Source: JBKBKC01 sp046294265
GTDB taxonomy: Bacteria > Pseudomonadota > Alphaproteobacteria > Rhodobacterales > Rhodobacteraceae
Assembly: GCA_046294265.1 (NCBI GenBank)
Contig: JBKBKC010000004.1
Location: 198,745-262,744 of the forward strand
DNA: 64,000 nt
Direction of reading: 5' to 3'
Each line of letters begins with the position of its first letter. Positions within the stretch are counted from its first letter, which is position 1. The position numbers were made by a program, and so were the translations under genes. The notes under the pieces were generated by a model. The model had not been told where the DNA came from, searched no databases, and saw nothing but the letters and a program-made list of their open reading frames with translations. Below are positions 8,652-17,836 of the stretch, piece by piece.

Positions 8652-10178
8652 TCACTCGACGTAGATGGACGCCCAATCCTCGACCAACAGCGACGGATGC
8701 GGGGAATAGCCCTTGATCCGCTTGGTCACCGCATAGGCGGCAGGCAGGCGATAGAGGTAAACCCACGGCGGATCTTCGTAGAGGATTTCCTGCATCTTGT
8801 AGTTGATCTCTGTCCGACGCGCCAAATCGACGGTTTCGGTCAACTCACGATAGAGATCGAGGAAATCCTGCCGAACCCAATGGGTCGAGTTGGTCTTGCG
8901 TCCGTCATGGACGGCCCAGGAATCCGTCTCCGGCGTGTTTTCGGCAGCCGACCAACCATAACCCGCGACCGACAGGGTCCGCGCGCCCCAGCGTTCGCGC
9001 ATCACTGCGGCTTCCAGCCTGCGAACCTCGCCGACCTCGACACCGATTGCGCCCCAGAACTGCGCGACAGCTTCCGAGAACTCGAACGCATCGGGGATCA
9101 TCACGTCGATGGTGTCGATCTTGAACCCGTTCGGATAGCCCGCCTCAGCCAGCAGTGCTTTGGCGCGTTCGGGGTCATAGGGATAGGGCGACAGCGCCGG
9201 GTTTTCGTGCGGCGGATTGATCAGCGTCACGCTTTTCAGGCTTTTCTCACCAAACGCAAATGCGTCAATGATTGCGTCCCGGTCCACGGCAAGGTTCAGG
9301 GCGACGCGCACGCGCGGGTCCTGCAGGGCCGGATGAACGGTAAGGTTGTAAATGATCACGGCCCTTGCCGTTGTCGGCGCCACCACCAGCTTCAGGTTGT
9401 CATTGGACGACACGACATCCGCGAGGTCCGGCGTGATGCGCACGATGTCGGCGTTCCCGGCCATCACCTCGGAAAAGGCGGTGGACATTTCGGGGATCAT
9501 CCGAACGACCAGCTCGTCGATGTTGCTTTTCTCGTCCCAGCCCCAGTAATCCGCGTTCTTGGTCAGGATCACGCGGTCATCACGGCGGAACTCCTTCAAC
9601 TTGTAGGGGCCGGTTCCGACAGGCTGCACGATCGCCTCGTCCAGCGAGATGCTGGAATAATGCCCTGGCGCCAGGATGAAGGCACCGTTCCGCGACAGGC
9701 GCTGCGGCAGGATCGGGACGGGCGTCTTCGTCACGATTTCGACCGTGAAGTCGTCGATCACGTTGATGGCCGTGATCGGCACATCGCGGAACTTGTCCGA
9801 ACTTGGGAAATCGGGCGCAAGGTGACGTTCGAGCGAAAACTTTACGGCTTCCGCGTTGAACGGCTCTCCGTTGTGGAACTTGACCCCCTGGCGCAACTTG
9901 AAGCGCCACGTCAGGTCATCCACGGGCGCCCATTCAGTGGCAAGTGCAGGATAGAGACCGCTCTTTCCAGTGCGCCCGTCGAAGTCGAAGATCAGAGGTT
10001 CGAACATCGCCTTCGACACATATTGTTCGGCAAAGACGATGTTGCGGGGCGGATCCCCGATGATGTCGATCCGCTCATTCACCACATAGGTGATCGACGT
10101 CTCGGCATGGCCCGGGCTGCTGCCCACCGCCAGTGCCATCCCGGCAATTGCCAGGGCTGACAGGAATAGTCTTCGCAT
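8652..10178 (-). CDS. ABC transporter substrate-binding protein, family 5 (peptide/nickel/opine type)
   Basis: A 508-residue periplasmic binding protein. Signal peptide: MRRLFLSALAIAGMALAVGSSPGHAETS with cleavage likely after GHA. The body has the family-5 signature region LATEWAPVDDLTWRFKLRQGVKFHNGEPFNAEAVKFSLER and the usual VGTGPYKLKEF. ATG at 10178 is chosen because it starts directly with the signal peptide; a TTTTCCTCCTCC stretch just beyond reads as GGAGGAGG on the coding strand. The ligand pocket cannot be read from sequence; family-5 proteins bind di- and oligopeptides, nickel, opines, and some oligosaccharides. Its operon mates (hydroxy-acid and carbonyl enzymes) argue for an organic acid or sugar-like ligand rather than peptides. 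Confidence 0.93.
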   Translation of the reverse strand: MRRLFLSALAIAGMALAVGSSPGHAETSITYVVNERIDIIGDPPRNIVFAEQYVSKAMFEPLIFDFDGRTGKSGLYPALATEWAPVDDLTWRFKLRQGVKFHNGEPFNAEAVKFSLERHLAPDFPSSDKFRDVPITAINVIDDFTVEIVTKTPVPILPQRLSRNGAFILAPGHYSSISLDEAIVQPVGTGPYKLKEFRRDDRVILTKNADYWGWDEKSNIDELVVRMIPEMSTAFSEVMAGNADIVRITPDLADVVSSNDNLKLVVAPTTARAVIIYNLTVHPALQDPRVRVALNLAVDRDAIIDAFAFGEKSLKSVTLINPPHENPALSPYPYDPERAKALLAEAGYPNGFKIDTIDVMIPDAFEFSEAVAQFWGAIGVEVGEVRRLEAAVMRERWGARTLSVAGYGWSAAENTPETDSWAVHDGRKTNSTHWVRQDFLDLYRELTETVDLARRTEINYKMQEILYEDPPWVYLYRLPAAYAVTKRIKGYSPHPSLLVEDWASIYVE

Positions 10179-10293
10179 GTTTTTCCTCCTCCAGATTGGT
10201 GACGTGCCCTGCTCGGTCTTTGCCGCGCTTATCGGGCCTTGCTGCGGGCGGCGTTGCCATCGCCCGTAAGAACTTCGAAACTCGGGCTGCCCC

Positions 10294-11244
10294 TCAGATC
10301 CGCACATCGAAGAAGTCGCGCACCCAGTCCCCCAGCAGATTGAAGGCGAGCACGGTCGCAGTGATCGCCAGACCCGGCCAGAGCGGTGCATAGAAATCGC
10401 GAAAGATGATGTCGCGGGCATCGGCCAACATGTTGCCCCAGGTCGGAATCGCGGGCGGCACGCCAAGACCGAAGAAGCTGAGCGCCGCCTCGTAGTAAAT
10501 CGCCATTGCAAGCGAGAAACTGGCAACGACCAGCATCGAGGCGACAGTGTTCGGGAACACATGCCGAAAGATGATCCGCCACTTTCCCGCACCCAGCGCG
10601 CGGGCACCCTGCACGAATTCCAGTTGCTTGACCTTCAGCACTTCGGACCGCACCACCCGGGCATAGACCGCCCATTGTGTCAGCGCGATCACGATCACCA
10701 ACTCGACCACTCCGGAGCCCAAAAGGGCCATCGCGATCAGGCCAAGCAAAAGGCTGGGGAAGGCCAGTTGCAGGTCGGCCAGCCGCATGATGATCGCATC
10801 GGCCCATTTTCCGAAGTATCCAGCAAGCAAACCGGCCATGACCCCGATAAGCCCGCCCAACAGCACCGAGGAAAACGCCACGATCAAGGTCATTCGGGCG
10901 CCATAGATCAGACGACTGAGGATATCGCGCCCCAGACCGTCGGTTCCGAGCAGGTAGGCAGGGTTGGTTTTGCCCGTTGCCGCGAAAGCGGGATACAGGC
11001 GCCGGTTCACAAGGCTCATCTCACCTGGGGCATGCGGTGAAATCCAATGGGCGAACGTCGCCACAATGACCAGACCGACAACCAGAGCCAGCGACACAAG
11101 CGCCACTTTCGACGCCAGCAGGCTGCCCAAGGCCCTTTGGGCGAGCGTTTGCCGTGAATGGGCAAGCGTCTGTTCGGCCGCACCGGCAAGGGGCGGAGGC
11201 ACATCTGGCGCGCGGGTGTCGGGATGCAGAGTGGCATCTGTCAT
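10294..11244 (-). CDS. Peptide/nickel-type ABC transporter permease (DppC-like)
   Basis: A 316-residue inner-membrane permease of the DppC/OppC class: an N-terminal cytoplasmic tail, a first membrane segment (LLASKVALVSLALVVGLVIV), the motif LLGTDGLGRDILSRLIYGARMTL that is diagnostic of this class, and the EAA loop VVRSEVLKVKQLEFVQGARALGAGKWRIIFRHVFPN. It ends in FDVRI. The ATG at 11244 has GAGGG about 6 bases upstream; a GTG at 11256 that overlaps the upstream stop codon is the alternative. Together with the DppB-like permease and the two ATPases it forms a complete importer. Confidence 0.92.
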   Translation of the reverse strand: MTDATLHPDTRAPDVPPPLAGAAEQTLAHSRQTLAQRALGSLLASKVALVSLALVVGLVIVATFAHWISPHAPGEMSLVNRRLYPAFAATGKTNPAYLLGTDGLGRDILSRLIYGARMTLIVAFSSVLLGGLIGVMAGLLAGYFGKWADAIIMRLADLQLAFPSLLLGLIAMALLGSGVVELVIVIALTQWAVYARVVRSEVLKVKQLEFVQGARALGAGKWRIIFRHVFPNTVASMLVVASFSLAMAIYYEAALSFFGLGVPPAIPTWGNMLADARDIIFRDFYAPLWPGLAITATVLAFNLLGDWVRDFFDVRI

Positions 11245-11252
11245 GGTTGCCC

Positions 11253-12269
11253 TCACTGGTTGATGCAGGCTTTGAAGTGGTCAACGCCGACCTGCTCCAT
11301 CGGTGGCACGACATCTGCACATTGCGGCGAGGCAAGCGGGCAGCGGGTCCGGAACACACAGCCCGACGGCGGATTGATCGGGCTGGGAATGTCGCCCTGC
11401 AGGATGCGGCGGTTCTTTGCAGCCCCGGGCACCGGGTTCGGCACCGCGGACAGCAGAGCCTCGGTGTAGGGATGGCGTGGACGGGCATAGACCTGATCCG
11501 CCGGTCCCACCTCGACGATGCGGCCCAGATACATAACCGCGATCCGGTCCACGAGGTATTCGACCACGCCCAGATCATGGCTGATGAACAGCATGGTCAG
11601 GCCGAATTCCTCTCTGAGATCGGAGATCAGGTTGATCACCTGCGCCTGGATCGACACATCAAGCGCTGACACAGGCTCATCCGCCACGATGAAGGTCGGG
11701 TCCACGGCAAGGGCCCGCGCGATACCGATGCGCTGGCGCTGACCGCCCGAGAATTCATGCGGAAACCGCGAGGCATGTGCAGGGGACAGACCGACCCTGG
11801 ACAAAAGATCCCCGATCCGCGCCTTACGTTCGCGCGGCGGATGCAACCCATGGATCACATAGGCCTCGTTGATCGCCTCGCCGACGGTCATGCGGGGGTT
11901 CAGGCTGGCATAGGGGTCCTGAAAGATGATCTGCATCTTGCGCCGCAGCACCCGCAGCGCATCGTCATCTGCGGCAGTCACATCCTCGCCGTCAAATACC
12001 ACGCGGCCACCGGTCGGGTTGACCAGCCGGATCACGCTTCGCCCGAGTGTCGTCTTCCCTGACCCGCTTTCGCCCACCAGGCCCAGGATTTCTCCGCGCC
12101 GTATGTCAAGGTTCACGTCCTCGACAGCATGAACCGCCTTTTTCGTGAGGCCAAAGAACCCGCCGCGCAGGGGAAACCGGGTTTGCAGGGCGCGCAAAGA
12201 CACCAGCGGCGTTCCAGGATCGCCCTTGCGGCTGATGGGTGCCTCCATGGTCGCTTCGGCCAGGGTCAT
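11253..12269 (-). CDS. Peptide-type ABC transporter ATP-binding protein (DppF/OppF-like)
   Basis: A 338-residue ABC ATPase. Walker A GLVGESGSGKTTLGRSV, signature FSGGQRQRIGIARALA, Walker B FIVADEPVSALDVS and switch His LLFISHDLGVVEYLVDRI are all present, followed by the C-terminal oligopeptide-transporter domain with its four-cysteine iron-sulfur-like region (CVFRTRCPLASPQCADVVP). It overlaps the preceding ATPase gene by four bases (ATGA), so translation is coupled. Acts at the cytoplasmic face as one half of a heterodimeric ATPase. Confidence 0.93.
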   Translation of the reverse strand: MTLAEATMEAPISRKGDPGTPLVSLRALQTRFPLRGGFFGLTKKAVHAVEDVNLDIRRGEILGLVGESGSGKTTLGRSVIRLVNPTGGRVVFDGEDVTAADDDALRVLRRKMQIIFQDPYASLNPRMTVGEAINEAYVIHGLHPPRERKARIGDLLSRVGLSPAHASRFPHEFSGGQRQRIGIARALAVDPTFIVADEPVSALDVSIQAQVINLISDLREEFGLTMLFISHDLGVVEYLVDRIAVMYLGRIVEVGPADQVYARPRHPYTEALLSAVPNPVPGAAKNRRILQGDIPSPINPPSGCVFRTRCPLASPQCADVVPPMEQVGVDHFKACINQ

Positions 12270-13294
12270 GCGACATCCTCCCGGATCTCGTCGTATCGCG
12301 CACAGCGGACCCGGTGGCCGGGGCTGACTTCGATGATCGGCGGCACGTCGGTGTTGCACACCCCGTCGCGTCCGAACCGGCAACGGGGGTGGAAACTGCA
12401 TCCCTGCGGCAATTTCAGCGGGTTGGGCACATTGCCGGGAATGGTATCCAGCCTGCGCGCCGACTTCCGTGCGAGCCGCGGATTGGAATTCAGCAAGCCC
12501 CGCGTGTAGGGCATGCGCGGGCGCAACAGCACCTCGGCGACCGGACCCTCCTCCACGACCCGACCGGAGTACATGACCACCACCCGGTCGGCCATCTCGG
12601 CCACCACGCCCAGATCATGCGTGATGAACAGAACGCTCATGCCCAGTTCGCGCTGCAACCGCTGGATGAGATCCAGGATTTGGGCCTGGATCGTCACGTC
12701 CAGTGCCGTGGTCGGCTCGTCGGCAATCAGCAGGCGTGGGTTGCAGGCCAGCGCCATGGCGATCATCGCCCGCTGGCGCATGCCTCCGGAAAGTTCGTGC
12801 GGGTAGTTCTTCAAACGCGCCCTGGGCTCGGGGATGCCGACAAGCTCTAGCATTTCCAGCGCGCGCGCCGTCGCCTGCCTGTTGGTCATGCCCATGTGTA
12901 GCCGCGCAGCCTCGGCGATCTGCGTGCCGACCATGTAAACCGGGTTTAGGCTGGTCATAGGCTCCTGGAAGATCATCGAGATCTCCCCTCCCCGCAACGC
13001 CCGCAGGTCGCGCTCGGGCATCTTGAGCATATCCCTGCCGTCATAGCTGATCGCGCCACCGGCAATGTGACGCTGACCGCCTGTCAGCAGCCCCATCACG
13101 GTCAGGCTCGTGACGGATTTGCCCGATCCACTCTCGCCAACAACCGCCAGCGTCTCGCCGGGGTTGATGTGAAAGCTCACGCCATCGACAGCCCTGACAA
13201 TACCCAGCGCAGTCTTGAAGTGCACTTTCAGGTTGTCCACGCGCAGAAGTGGATCGGTTCCGGTGCGCTTTCCCTCTGATGCCACATGCTCCAC
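12266..13294 (-). CDS. Peptide-type ABC transporter ATP-binding protein (DppD/OppD-like)
   Basis: About 342 residues. Walker A AVVGESGSGKSVTSLTVMG, signature LSGGMRQRAMIAMALA, Walker B LLIADEPTTALDVTIQ, switch VLFITHDLGVVAEMADRV, then the C-terminal cysteine region (CSFHPRCRFGRDGVCN). This is the first gene of the nine-gene operon; having both ATPase genes first is unlike the common SBP-B-C-D-F order. The start is uncertain: the frame runs to a TTG at 13390, but homology begins at LLRVDNLKVHF and a GTG at 13294 is taken here; the GTG at 13285 is also possible. Confidence 0.88.
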   Translation of the reverse strand: MEHVASEGKRTGTDPLLRVDNLKVHFKTALGIVRAVDGVSFHINPGETLAVVGESGSGKSVTSLTVMGLLTGGQRHIAGGAISYDGRDMLKMPERDLRALRGGEISMIFQEPMTSLNPVYMVGTQIAEAARLHMGMTNRQATARALEMLELVGIPEPRARLKNYPHELSGGMRQRAMIAMALACNPRLLIADEPTTALDVTIQAQILDLIQRLQRELGMSVLFITHDLGVVAEMADRVVVMYSGRVVEEGPVAEVLLRPRMPYTRGLLNSNPRLARKSARRLDTIPGNVPNPLKLPQGCSFHPRCRFGRDGVCNTDVPPIIEVSPGHRVRCARYDEIREDVA

Positions 13295-13600
13295 CGTCAA
13301 GAACCCCAACGAACAGGACTTGCGGGTCGCCGATGACCGCAGGTTGTTTTTTGTCCATCGGGTTTGAGGACGAGACGTGACCACCGGCAAACGGTTCCTG
13401 AGCGGTATGGCCGGGCGGCCCGCTCAAAGACAACTGCAGTCCGCAACATACGTGCCCCAACACCATCGCCCCAGCGATGGAACATCCCTGCCGTCACTCG
13501 AAGTCCTCCCTTGGGTCGGGCGGTCTGCGCCGCGGCACGGTGTTCCCATGCCTACCCGTTACCTGGGTGTCATCGAAGCATCTCGGCACGCGTCGAGCAA

Positions 13601-13617
13601 TGTCCGGTTTTTCGACA
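13601..13617. promoter_or_regulatory. Operator half 1 of a paired palindrome
   Basis: TGTCCGGTTTTTCGACA: TGTC and GACA arms at the ends. Its partner at 13632-13648, read on the opposite strand, matches it at 15 of 17 positions. Arms of this kind are what Fis-type activators such as AcoR relatives recognise. Confidence 0.65.
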
Positions 13618-13631
13618 GCTCGCGATGAAAC

Positions 13632-13648
13632 TGTCGGAAAATCGGACA
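13632..13648. promoter_or_regulatory. Operator half 2 of a paired palindrome
   Basis: TGTCGGAAAATCGGACA, again TGTC...GACA. Centre-to-centre distance to the first copy is 31 bp, three turns of B-DNA, so both sites face the same side of the helix. Placed 71 bases before the AcoR-like start. Confidence 0.65.
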
Positions 13649-13718
13649 GTTTCATGGGCCGTATCAATACTTGCGATTCGTTTGGGGCGCATTAGACTCG
13701 CGGACAGGAGGACAAAAC

Positions 13719-15701
13719 ATGTCTGTGCAGAAGCGCCTGTTTCCGCCATCGGAAAGGTCGGGTCTGGTGCGGGCGCGAGCACGGCTCGAAAACAGAAGGG
13801 TTGTCGAAGGCACGTTTCTGAGCGATCCCGTGGCGCTCAGTTGGCAACGTTGCGTCGATGCGCAGATGGATCCACTGGATCAGCCAGACAACCTCGTGGT
13901 TGATGCCGGCAAGATGGGGCGGCTTTTGCGCCAGCACAGCGTCTTGCGCGCCCTCGCACGGCCAGAACTGGAACAACTGTTCCGGCAGGTGACCGGCTCC
14001 AACTACATGCTGGCGCTTGGGACGCCTGATGGAATCATCACAGACATACTCGCCGACACGTCATTTCTCGAAACCAAGGCAAGCAAGACGGTGGTTGAAG
14101 GGTCGATCTGGACCGAAGCTTTGCGCGGCACCAACGGCATGGGCCTTGCCATCATGGACCGGGCACCCCGCAGCGTCTGGCGGGGAGAGCACTTTTTTCG
14201 CGAACAGGGGCATGTGTCCTGTATTTCGGTTCCAATCTTCGACAGTGGTGGCGATATCGCTGGCGTGCTTGATGCGTCCACCGCAAGCGAGGACTGGCAT
14301 GCCCACACGATGGCACTGCTGGCGTTGTCGGCGTCCAACATCGAGGCAGGGCTGTTTCACTATGAGCAGCAGGCCCATACCATCCTGCGTGTGCATCCGC
14401 GGCCTGAATACCTTCCAACCCTGAGTGCGGGACTCGTCGCGATCGATCCGGATGGTGTGGTTGTTGCCGTTTCGATGCGAGGGCGTGATTTCCTGCGGAT
14501 CGACAGTGACAAGACTCCCGAGTTTCTGGACGATATACTTGCGGATGCGGTTGGCGTGGTGATCGGAAATCTGATGCGTTCAGGCCGTGCAGCCTGTGCC
14601 CTGCGTCAGGGTGGTACGGTCTGGATTTCCAGCGATCACCTTCGCCTTCAGCAGGTTTACGGTTTTCATGCGGCATTGGCAGATCAGAAGCCTTCGGTCG
14701 CTGCGGGCCGCGATGTCTCGCGACCGATAAAAGCCTCGCCGAGCTTATCCGATGGCGGGTTCGTGGCCACTGATCTCCGTATCCGTGCCCAGATGGAAAC
14801 GCTGGAGCGCGTTGTCCGACGGAGGGTGCCTGTCCAGATCATCGGCGAAAGCGGCACGGGACGAGAATCGGTCGCGCGGTTTGCCCATGCCCGGTCCGGG
14901 CGCGCGGGGCCGTTCGTGGCGGTGAACTGTGCGGCCCTGTCGCGTGACACCTGTGCCGCTGAACTGTTTGGACAGGTGGATCGGATGACGCGTGTAGACC
15001 CGCCCGGACTTTTGGGATCCGCCCAGAATGGCACACTTTTCCTGGAGGACGCCGACCTCCTTCCGACTGCGGCACATGCTGACCTGAACCGTTTCTTGGA
15101 CACCGGCGAGGTGCGCCCGATTGGCGGCGCAGCAACTGTCACGCTGGATGTTCAGGTCATTTCGGCGATCACGTCACCGGGCAGTCTGTCGAAGAAACAT
15201 ACCCGAGACGTGGTCGCCAGCCGTCGGGGAAGGGGCCTTTTCCTCCTGAATGCATTCGCCATCATGCTTCCCGCGTTGCGCGAACGAACCGATATCCGTG
15301 ATATCGCACGGTCGCTTCTGGCGCAGATGGCAGTCGGTGTTGAGATTACTTCTGACGCGATGCGTGCCCTCTGTACCCACGAATGGCCCGGGAACATCCG
15401 TGAAATGCGGACCTCGCTGAACGTCGCGATTGCAATTTGTGATGACAACCAGATCCGGCCGCAGGACATCCTGCGTGCGCTTCCCGGGCATCCTGCCGCA
15501 AGCGATTTGGATCATGTGTCGGGTCAATGCAGACCATCGGCCTGTTGCGCCTGTCGCGACAGCTCGCTCCGCCGCAACAGGTGCATTCAGATGCGCGAAA
15601 CTTATCTGGCGCAAAGAAAGAACGCATCGCGGACTGCACGCGTGCTGGGAATATCTCGAAGCACGCTGCATGAACATATCCGGGGTTTGCGCGGTGATTG
15701 A
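13719..15701 (+). CDS. AcoR-like transcriptional regulator (GAF, AAA+, Fis HTH) lacking the GAFTGA loop
   Basis: 660 residues with the layout of acetoin-type activators: N-terminal sensory region with a GAF domain (about 60-220; TEALRGTNGMGLAIMDRAPRSVWRGEHFF, CISVPIFDSGGDIAGVLDAS), a central AAA+ region and a C-terminal Fis HTH (NASRTARVLGISRSTLHEHIRG). The AAA+ domain is worn: Walker A at about 376-384 reads GESGTGRES (Arg in place of the usual Lys), Walker B reads LFLEDAD where LFLDEI is usual, and the segment LFGQVDRMTRVDPPGLL has no GAFTGA sigma-54 contact loop. Sensor-like WPGNIREMR is kept. ATG at 13719 follows AGGAGG. It is divergent from the ABC operon and is its probable regulator, perhaps working with a sigma-70-type polymerase. 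Confidence 0.88.
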   Translation: MSVQKRLFPPSERSGLVRARARLENRRVVEGTFLSDPVALSWQRCVDAQMDPLDQPDNLVVDAGKMGRLLRQHSVLRALARPELEQLFRQVTGSNYMLALGTPDGIITDILADTSFLETKASKTVVEGSIWTEALRGTNGMGLAIMDRAPRSVWRGEHFFREQGHVSCISVPIFDSGGDIAGVLDASTASEDWHAHTMALLALSASNIEAGLFHYEQQAHTILRVHPRPEYLPTLSAGLVAIDPDGVVVAVSMRGRDFLRIDSDKTPEFLDDILADAVGVVIGNLMRSGRAACALRQGGTVWISSDHLRLQQVYGFHAALADQKPSVAAGRDVSRPIKASPSLSDGGFVATDLRIRAQMETLERVVRRRVPVQIIGESGTGRESVARFAHARSGRAGPFVAVNCAALSRDTCAAELFGQVDRMTRVDPPGLLGSAQNGTLFLEDADLLPTAAHADLNRFLDTGEVRPIGGAATVTLDVQVISAITSPGSLSKKHTRDVVASRRGRGLFLLNAFAIMLPALRERTDIRDIARSLLAQMAVGVEITSDAMRALCTHEWPGNIREMRTSLNVAIAICDDNQIRPQDILRALPGHPAASDLDHVSGQCRPSACCACRDSSLRRNRCIQMRETYLAQRKNASRTARVLGISRSTLHEHIRGLRGD

Positions 15702-16176
15702 GAACTTTAGGCTCCGGACTTCGGTAACGGGGTCGGCCCGGTCAAGCGGATTTGCGCATGCGACTTGCGCCGCCGAGCCGCAGTCGCGTTCTGTGAACGA
15801 TTGATCTGCTTCCCTGTGCGGTAGCCTTCGTCTGAGAGCGACCCGGGTGCATGCTTCGGTCCGTGGTCAGCGCAATGGCCGCCAACATGATGCTGGTTCA
15901 ATTCAATTCCGACGTGCCCTTCTCATTGGCGTGCTCGATGCGATCGGCATCAGTCCTGAGCACGGCATCACCGGAACCGCGTCCCGTGGGGACCTCGAAG
16001 GCCCGCGATCAGACGGACAGCAGTCTGGAACCTGTATCTTCAGCCGGCATGGCGCACCGGAATATCGAAGCGGAAGTCGATGTCATCCTTCCACATGCGG
16101 TGCCGGATCACGGCGATGCTGTCAATCGGCGCGCAAAACTGACCCCCCTATCGGCACCCAAATTTGACCCCCTTTA
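15702..16176. other. 475-base stretch with no recognisable gene
   Basis: Frames on both strands are short and resemble no family I know. Codon use is not like the neighbours. The last 40 bases contain two TGACCCCC-type blocks (around 16140-16172), which look like an IS end and suggest that this is decayed mobile DNA. Confidence 0.4.
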
Positions 16177-16394
16177 CGGTGTCGAGATCAGGCAAACCGA
16201 CCCAGAATGCCTTCATCGAAAGCTTCAACGGTCGCCTGCACGATGAACTGTTGAACGAGACCCTGTTCCCGTCATTGCACCACGCCCGTGTCACACTGGC
16301 CGCCTGGCGCAAGGACTATAACACCGAACGCCCCCATTCCCGGTTTTGCTGGCAAACGCCCGCCGAGTTCGCACAGACCTTTGCCCCGCAATAG
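16177..16394 (+). pseudogene. IS3-family OrfB, C-terminal fragment
   Basis: Reads GKPTQNAFIESFNGRLHDEL...AAWRKDYNTERPHSRF...TPAEFAQTFAPQ, the end of the IS3 DDE integrase including the last catalytic Glu (FIESFNG). The first two thirds of the protein are missing. The likely right terminal repeat follows around 16490-16515 (TTGGGGGCAACGTCA at its end, complementary to the TGA(C/A)CTGCCCCC-type IS3 tip). The missing part makes it inactive. Confidence 0.85.
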
Positions 16395-16574
16395 GGCCTG
16401 ACGCTGCGCGATCTGCAAAGCTCCGCGCCAGCCACCGTCGCCCAACCCGCCCAAATGGGCAAAACTAAAACTCGGAGTCTCGCTCACGCTGGATAAAAGT
16501 TGGGGGCAACGTCAAAACCTCGCACTTTCGGCCTGATCTGTTAGACTTGGGCATCCCTGCAAGGAGCCCTTCCG

Positions 16575-17531
16575 ATGCTGAAACAGCCCGCCTTTCCTGG
16601 CCGTCCTGATGCGATGAAGAAGAAAGTCACGTGGCGCGCGCAGTTTTTGGCGGAGACGGACGAGGTGGTGCATTGGGGGCCGGTGATGGCACGCATCGCG
16701 CCGCACTACCCCAAGGTCAGGCCGAAGGGCGGGCGCCCGCAGATGCCGCTGGAAACGATGCTGCGGGTGTATTTTCTGCAGAACTGGTATGCGCTGAGCG
16801 ACCCAATGGCCGAGGAGACGCTGTAGTACAGCGAGGCCATGCGCCGCTTTGCCCGGATCGAGCTGGGCGACGACCGCATCCCCGACGAGACCACGATCCT
16901 GAACTTCCGGCATCTGCTGGAGCGGCACGGGCTGACCGAAGCGATCTTCGCCGACGTCAACGCGCATCTGGCCGACAAGGGCATCACGCTGCGTTCGGGC
17001 GCCCTTTTGGACGCGACGATCATCGACGCGCCGTCGTGCACCAAGAACAAGGCCAAGGCCCGCGACCCCGAGATGTCATCCACCAAAAAAGGCAACGACT
17101 GGTATTTCGGCATGAAGGCACACATCGGCGTGGATGCCGACAGCGGCGTGACCCACAGACTGGAGACCCTGACGGCGAAACTGCATGACAGTCAGGTCTG
17201 GGACGCATTGCTGCACGGGGAAGAAACCTCGGTTTGGGCCGACAAGGGCTATGTCAGCGCCGAGCGCGAGGACGCGTTCCGGGGACCGGGCAAGGTCTGG
17301 GGTGTCATGCGCAAGGCCCCGAAGGGCAGCCCGCTGCACCCGATTGACGCACAGATCAACCGCATCATCGCCATGGTTCGGGCAAAGGTCGAGCATCCGT
17401 TCCGCGTCATCAAGCGTCAGTTCGGCCACGTGAAGACCCGCTACCGCGGCCTCGCCAAGAACCGCGCCCAGCTCTTCACGCAGTTCGCGCTCGGCAACCT
17501 GTTCCTGGTGCGACGGAGGCTTGCGGCATGA
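16575..17531 (+). pseudogene. IS5-family transposase with an in-frame amber codon
   Basis: A full-length IS5-group DDE transposase (318 codons) apart from a TAG at 16824-16826: the frame reads EET-L-stop-YSEAMRRFARIELGDD where the family has LYDSEAM. The parts on either side are otherwise intact: RPQMPLETMLRVYFLQNWYALSD, DETTILNFRHLLERHGL, SGALLDATIIDAPSCTKN (first D), HDSQVWDALL, WADKGYVSAERED (second D), KVEHPFRVIKRQFGHVKTRYRGL (E). AAGGAG precedes the ATG at 16575. Only one base change separates it from a working gene, so it is a recent insertion or a recent loss. Terminal repeats could not be placed. Confidence 0.88.
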
Positions 17532-17836
17532 GGACGAGTCTGTCCGAAAACCGGGAAACCGCCCCTAGGGCGGAGCCGAAAGCGCGATGCCCGGCCACAA
17601 AAGCTCGCCCTGCTGCCGCAGAAGCGATCAGGCTGCCATTTCGGCGCAGCCGAACGCGTTGATCAGATATTCCTCTACCACACGGCAACCTGTTTTTTGC
17701 AGTTTCGGAGTTTGCCGGCGGTCGGTTTCGGCGCCGAAGCCGACCCAGTCTCACATGCAGTCTCCGGATGGATACCTGCAAGGTCTACAGCCTTGATCCG
17801 CCACCGTGGTGCCGTCCCACAAGTCTGCGGGCAGCC
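17532..17836. other. IS5 downstream region and sugar-operon 3' flank
   Basis: 305 bases without a gene. A short CCGCCCCTAGGGCGG palindrome directly follows the IS5 transposase stop (around 17559-17575) and may be its terminator stem. The remainder up to the permease stop at 17837 shows no signal. Confidence 0.4.

Larger units (their letters stand above)
13295..13718. promoter_or_regulatory. Divergent regulatory region between the ABC operon and the AcoR-like gene
   Basis: 424 bases without a credible gene. The right half holds the two 17-bp palindromes described separately and a good ribosome site (AGGAGG) before the AcoR-like ATG at 13719. A search by eye for a GG-N10-GC sigma-54 core on the plus strand found none that fits. 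Confidence 0.6.

Noticed and set aside
7581..10160. 859-residue plus-strand open frame
   Set aside because: It is antisense to the DppB-like permease and the binding protein; its composition (His, Arg, Asp, Gln) is the usual shadow of a GC-rich gene, and no domain is seen.
13560..13700. Sigma-54 promoter before the AcoR-like gene
   Set aside because: The candidate GG...GC pairs checked on the plus strand have the wrong spacing.
15847..16246. Short frames of 106 and 131 codons
   Set aside because: No ribosome site, no recognisable domain, and the end overlaps the IS3 fragment in a different frame.
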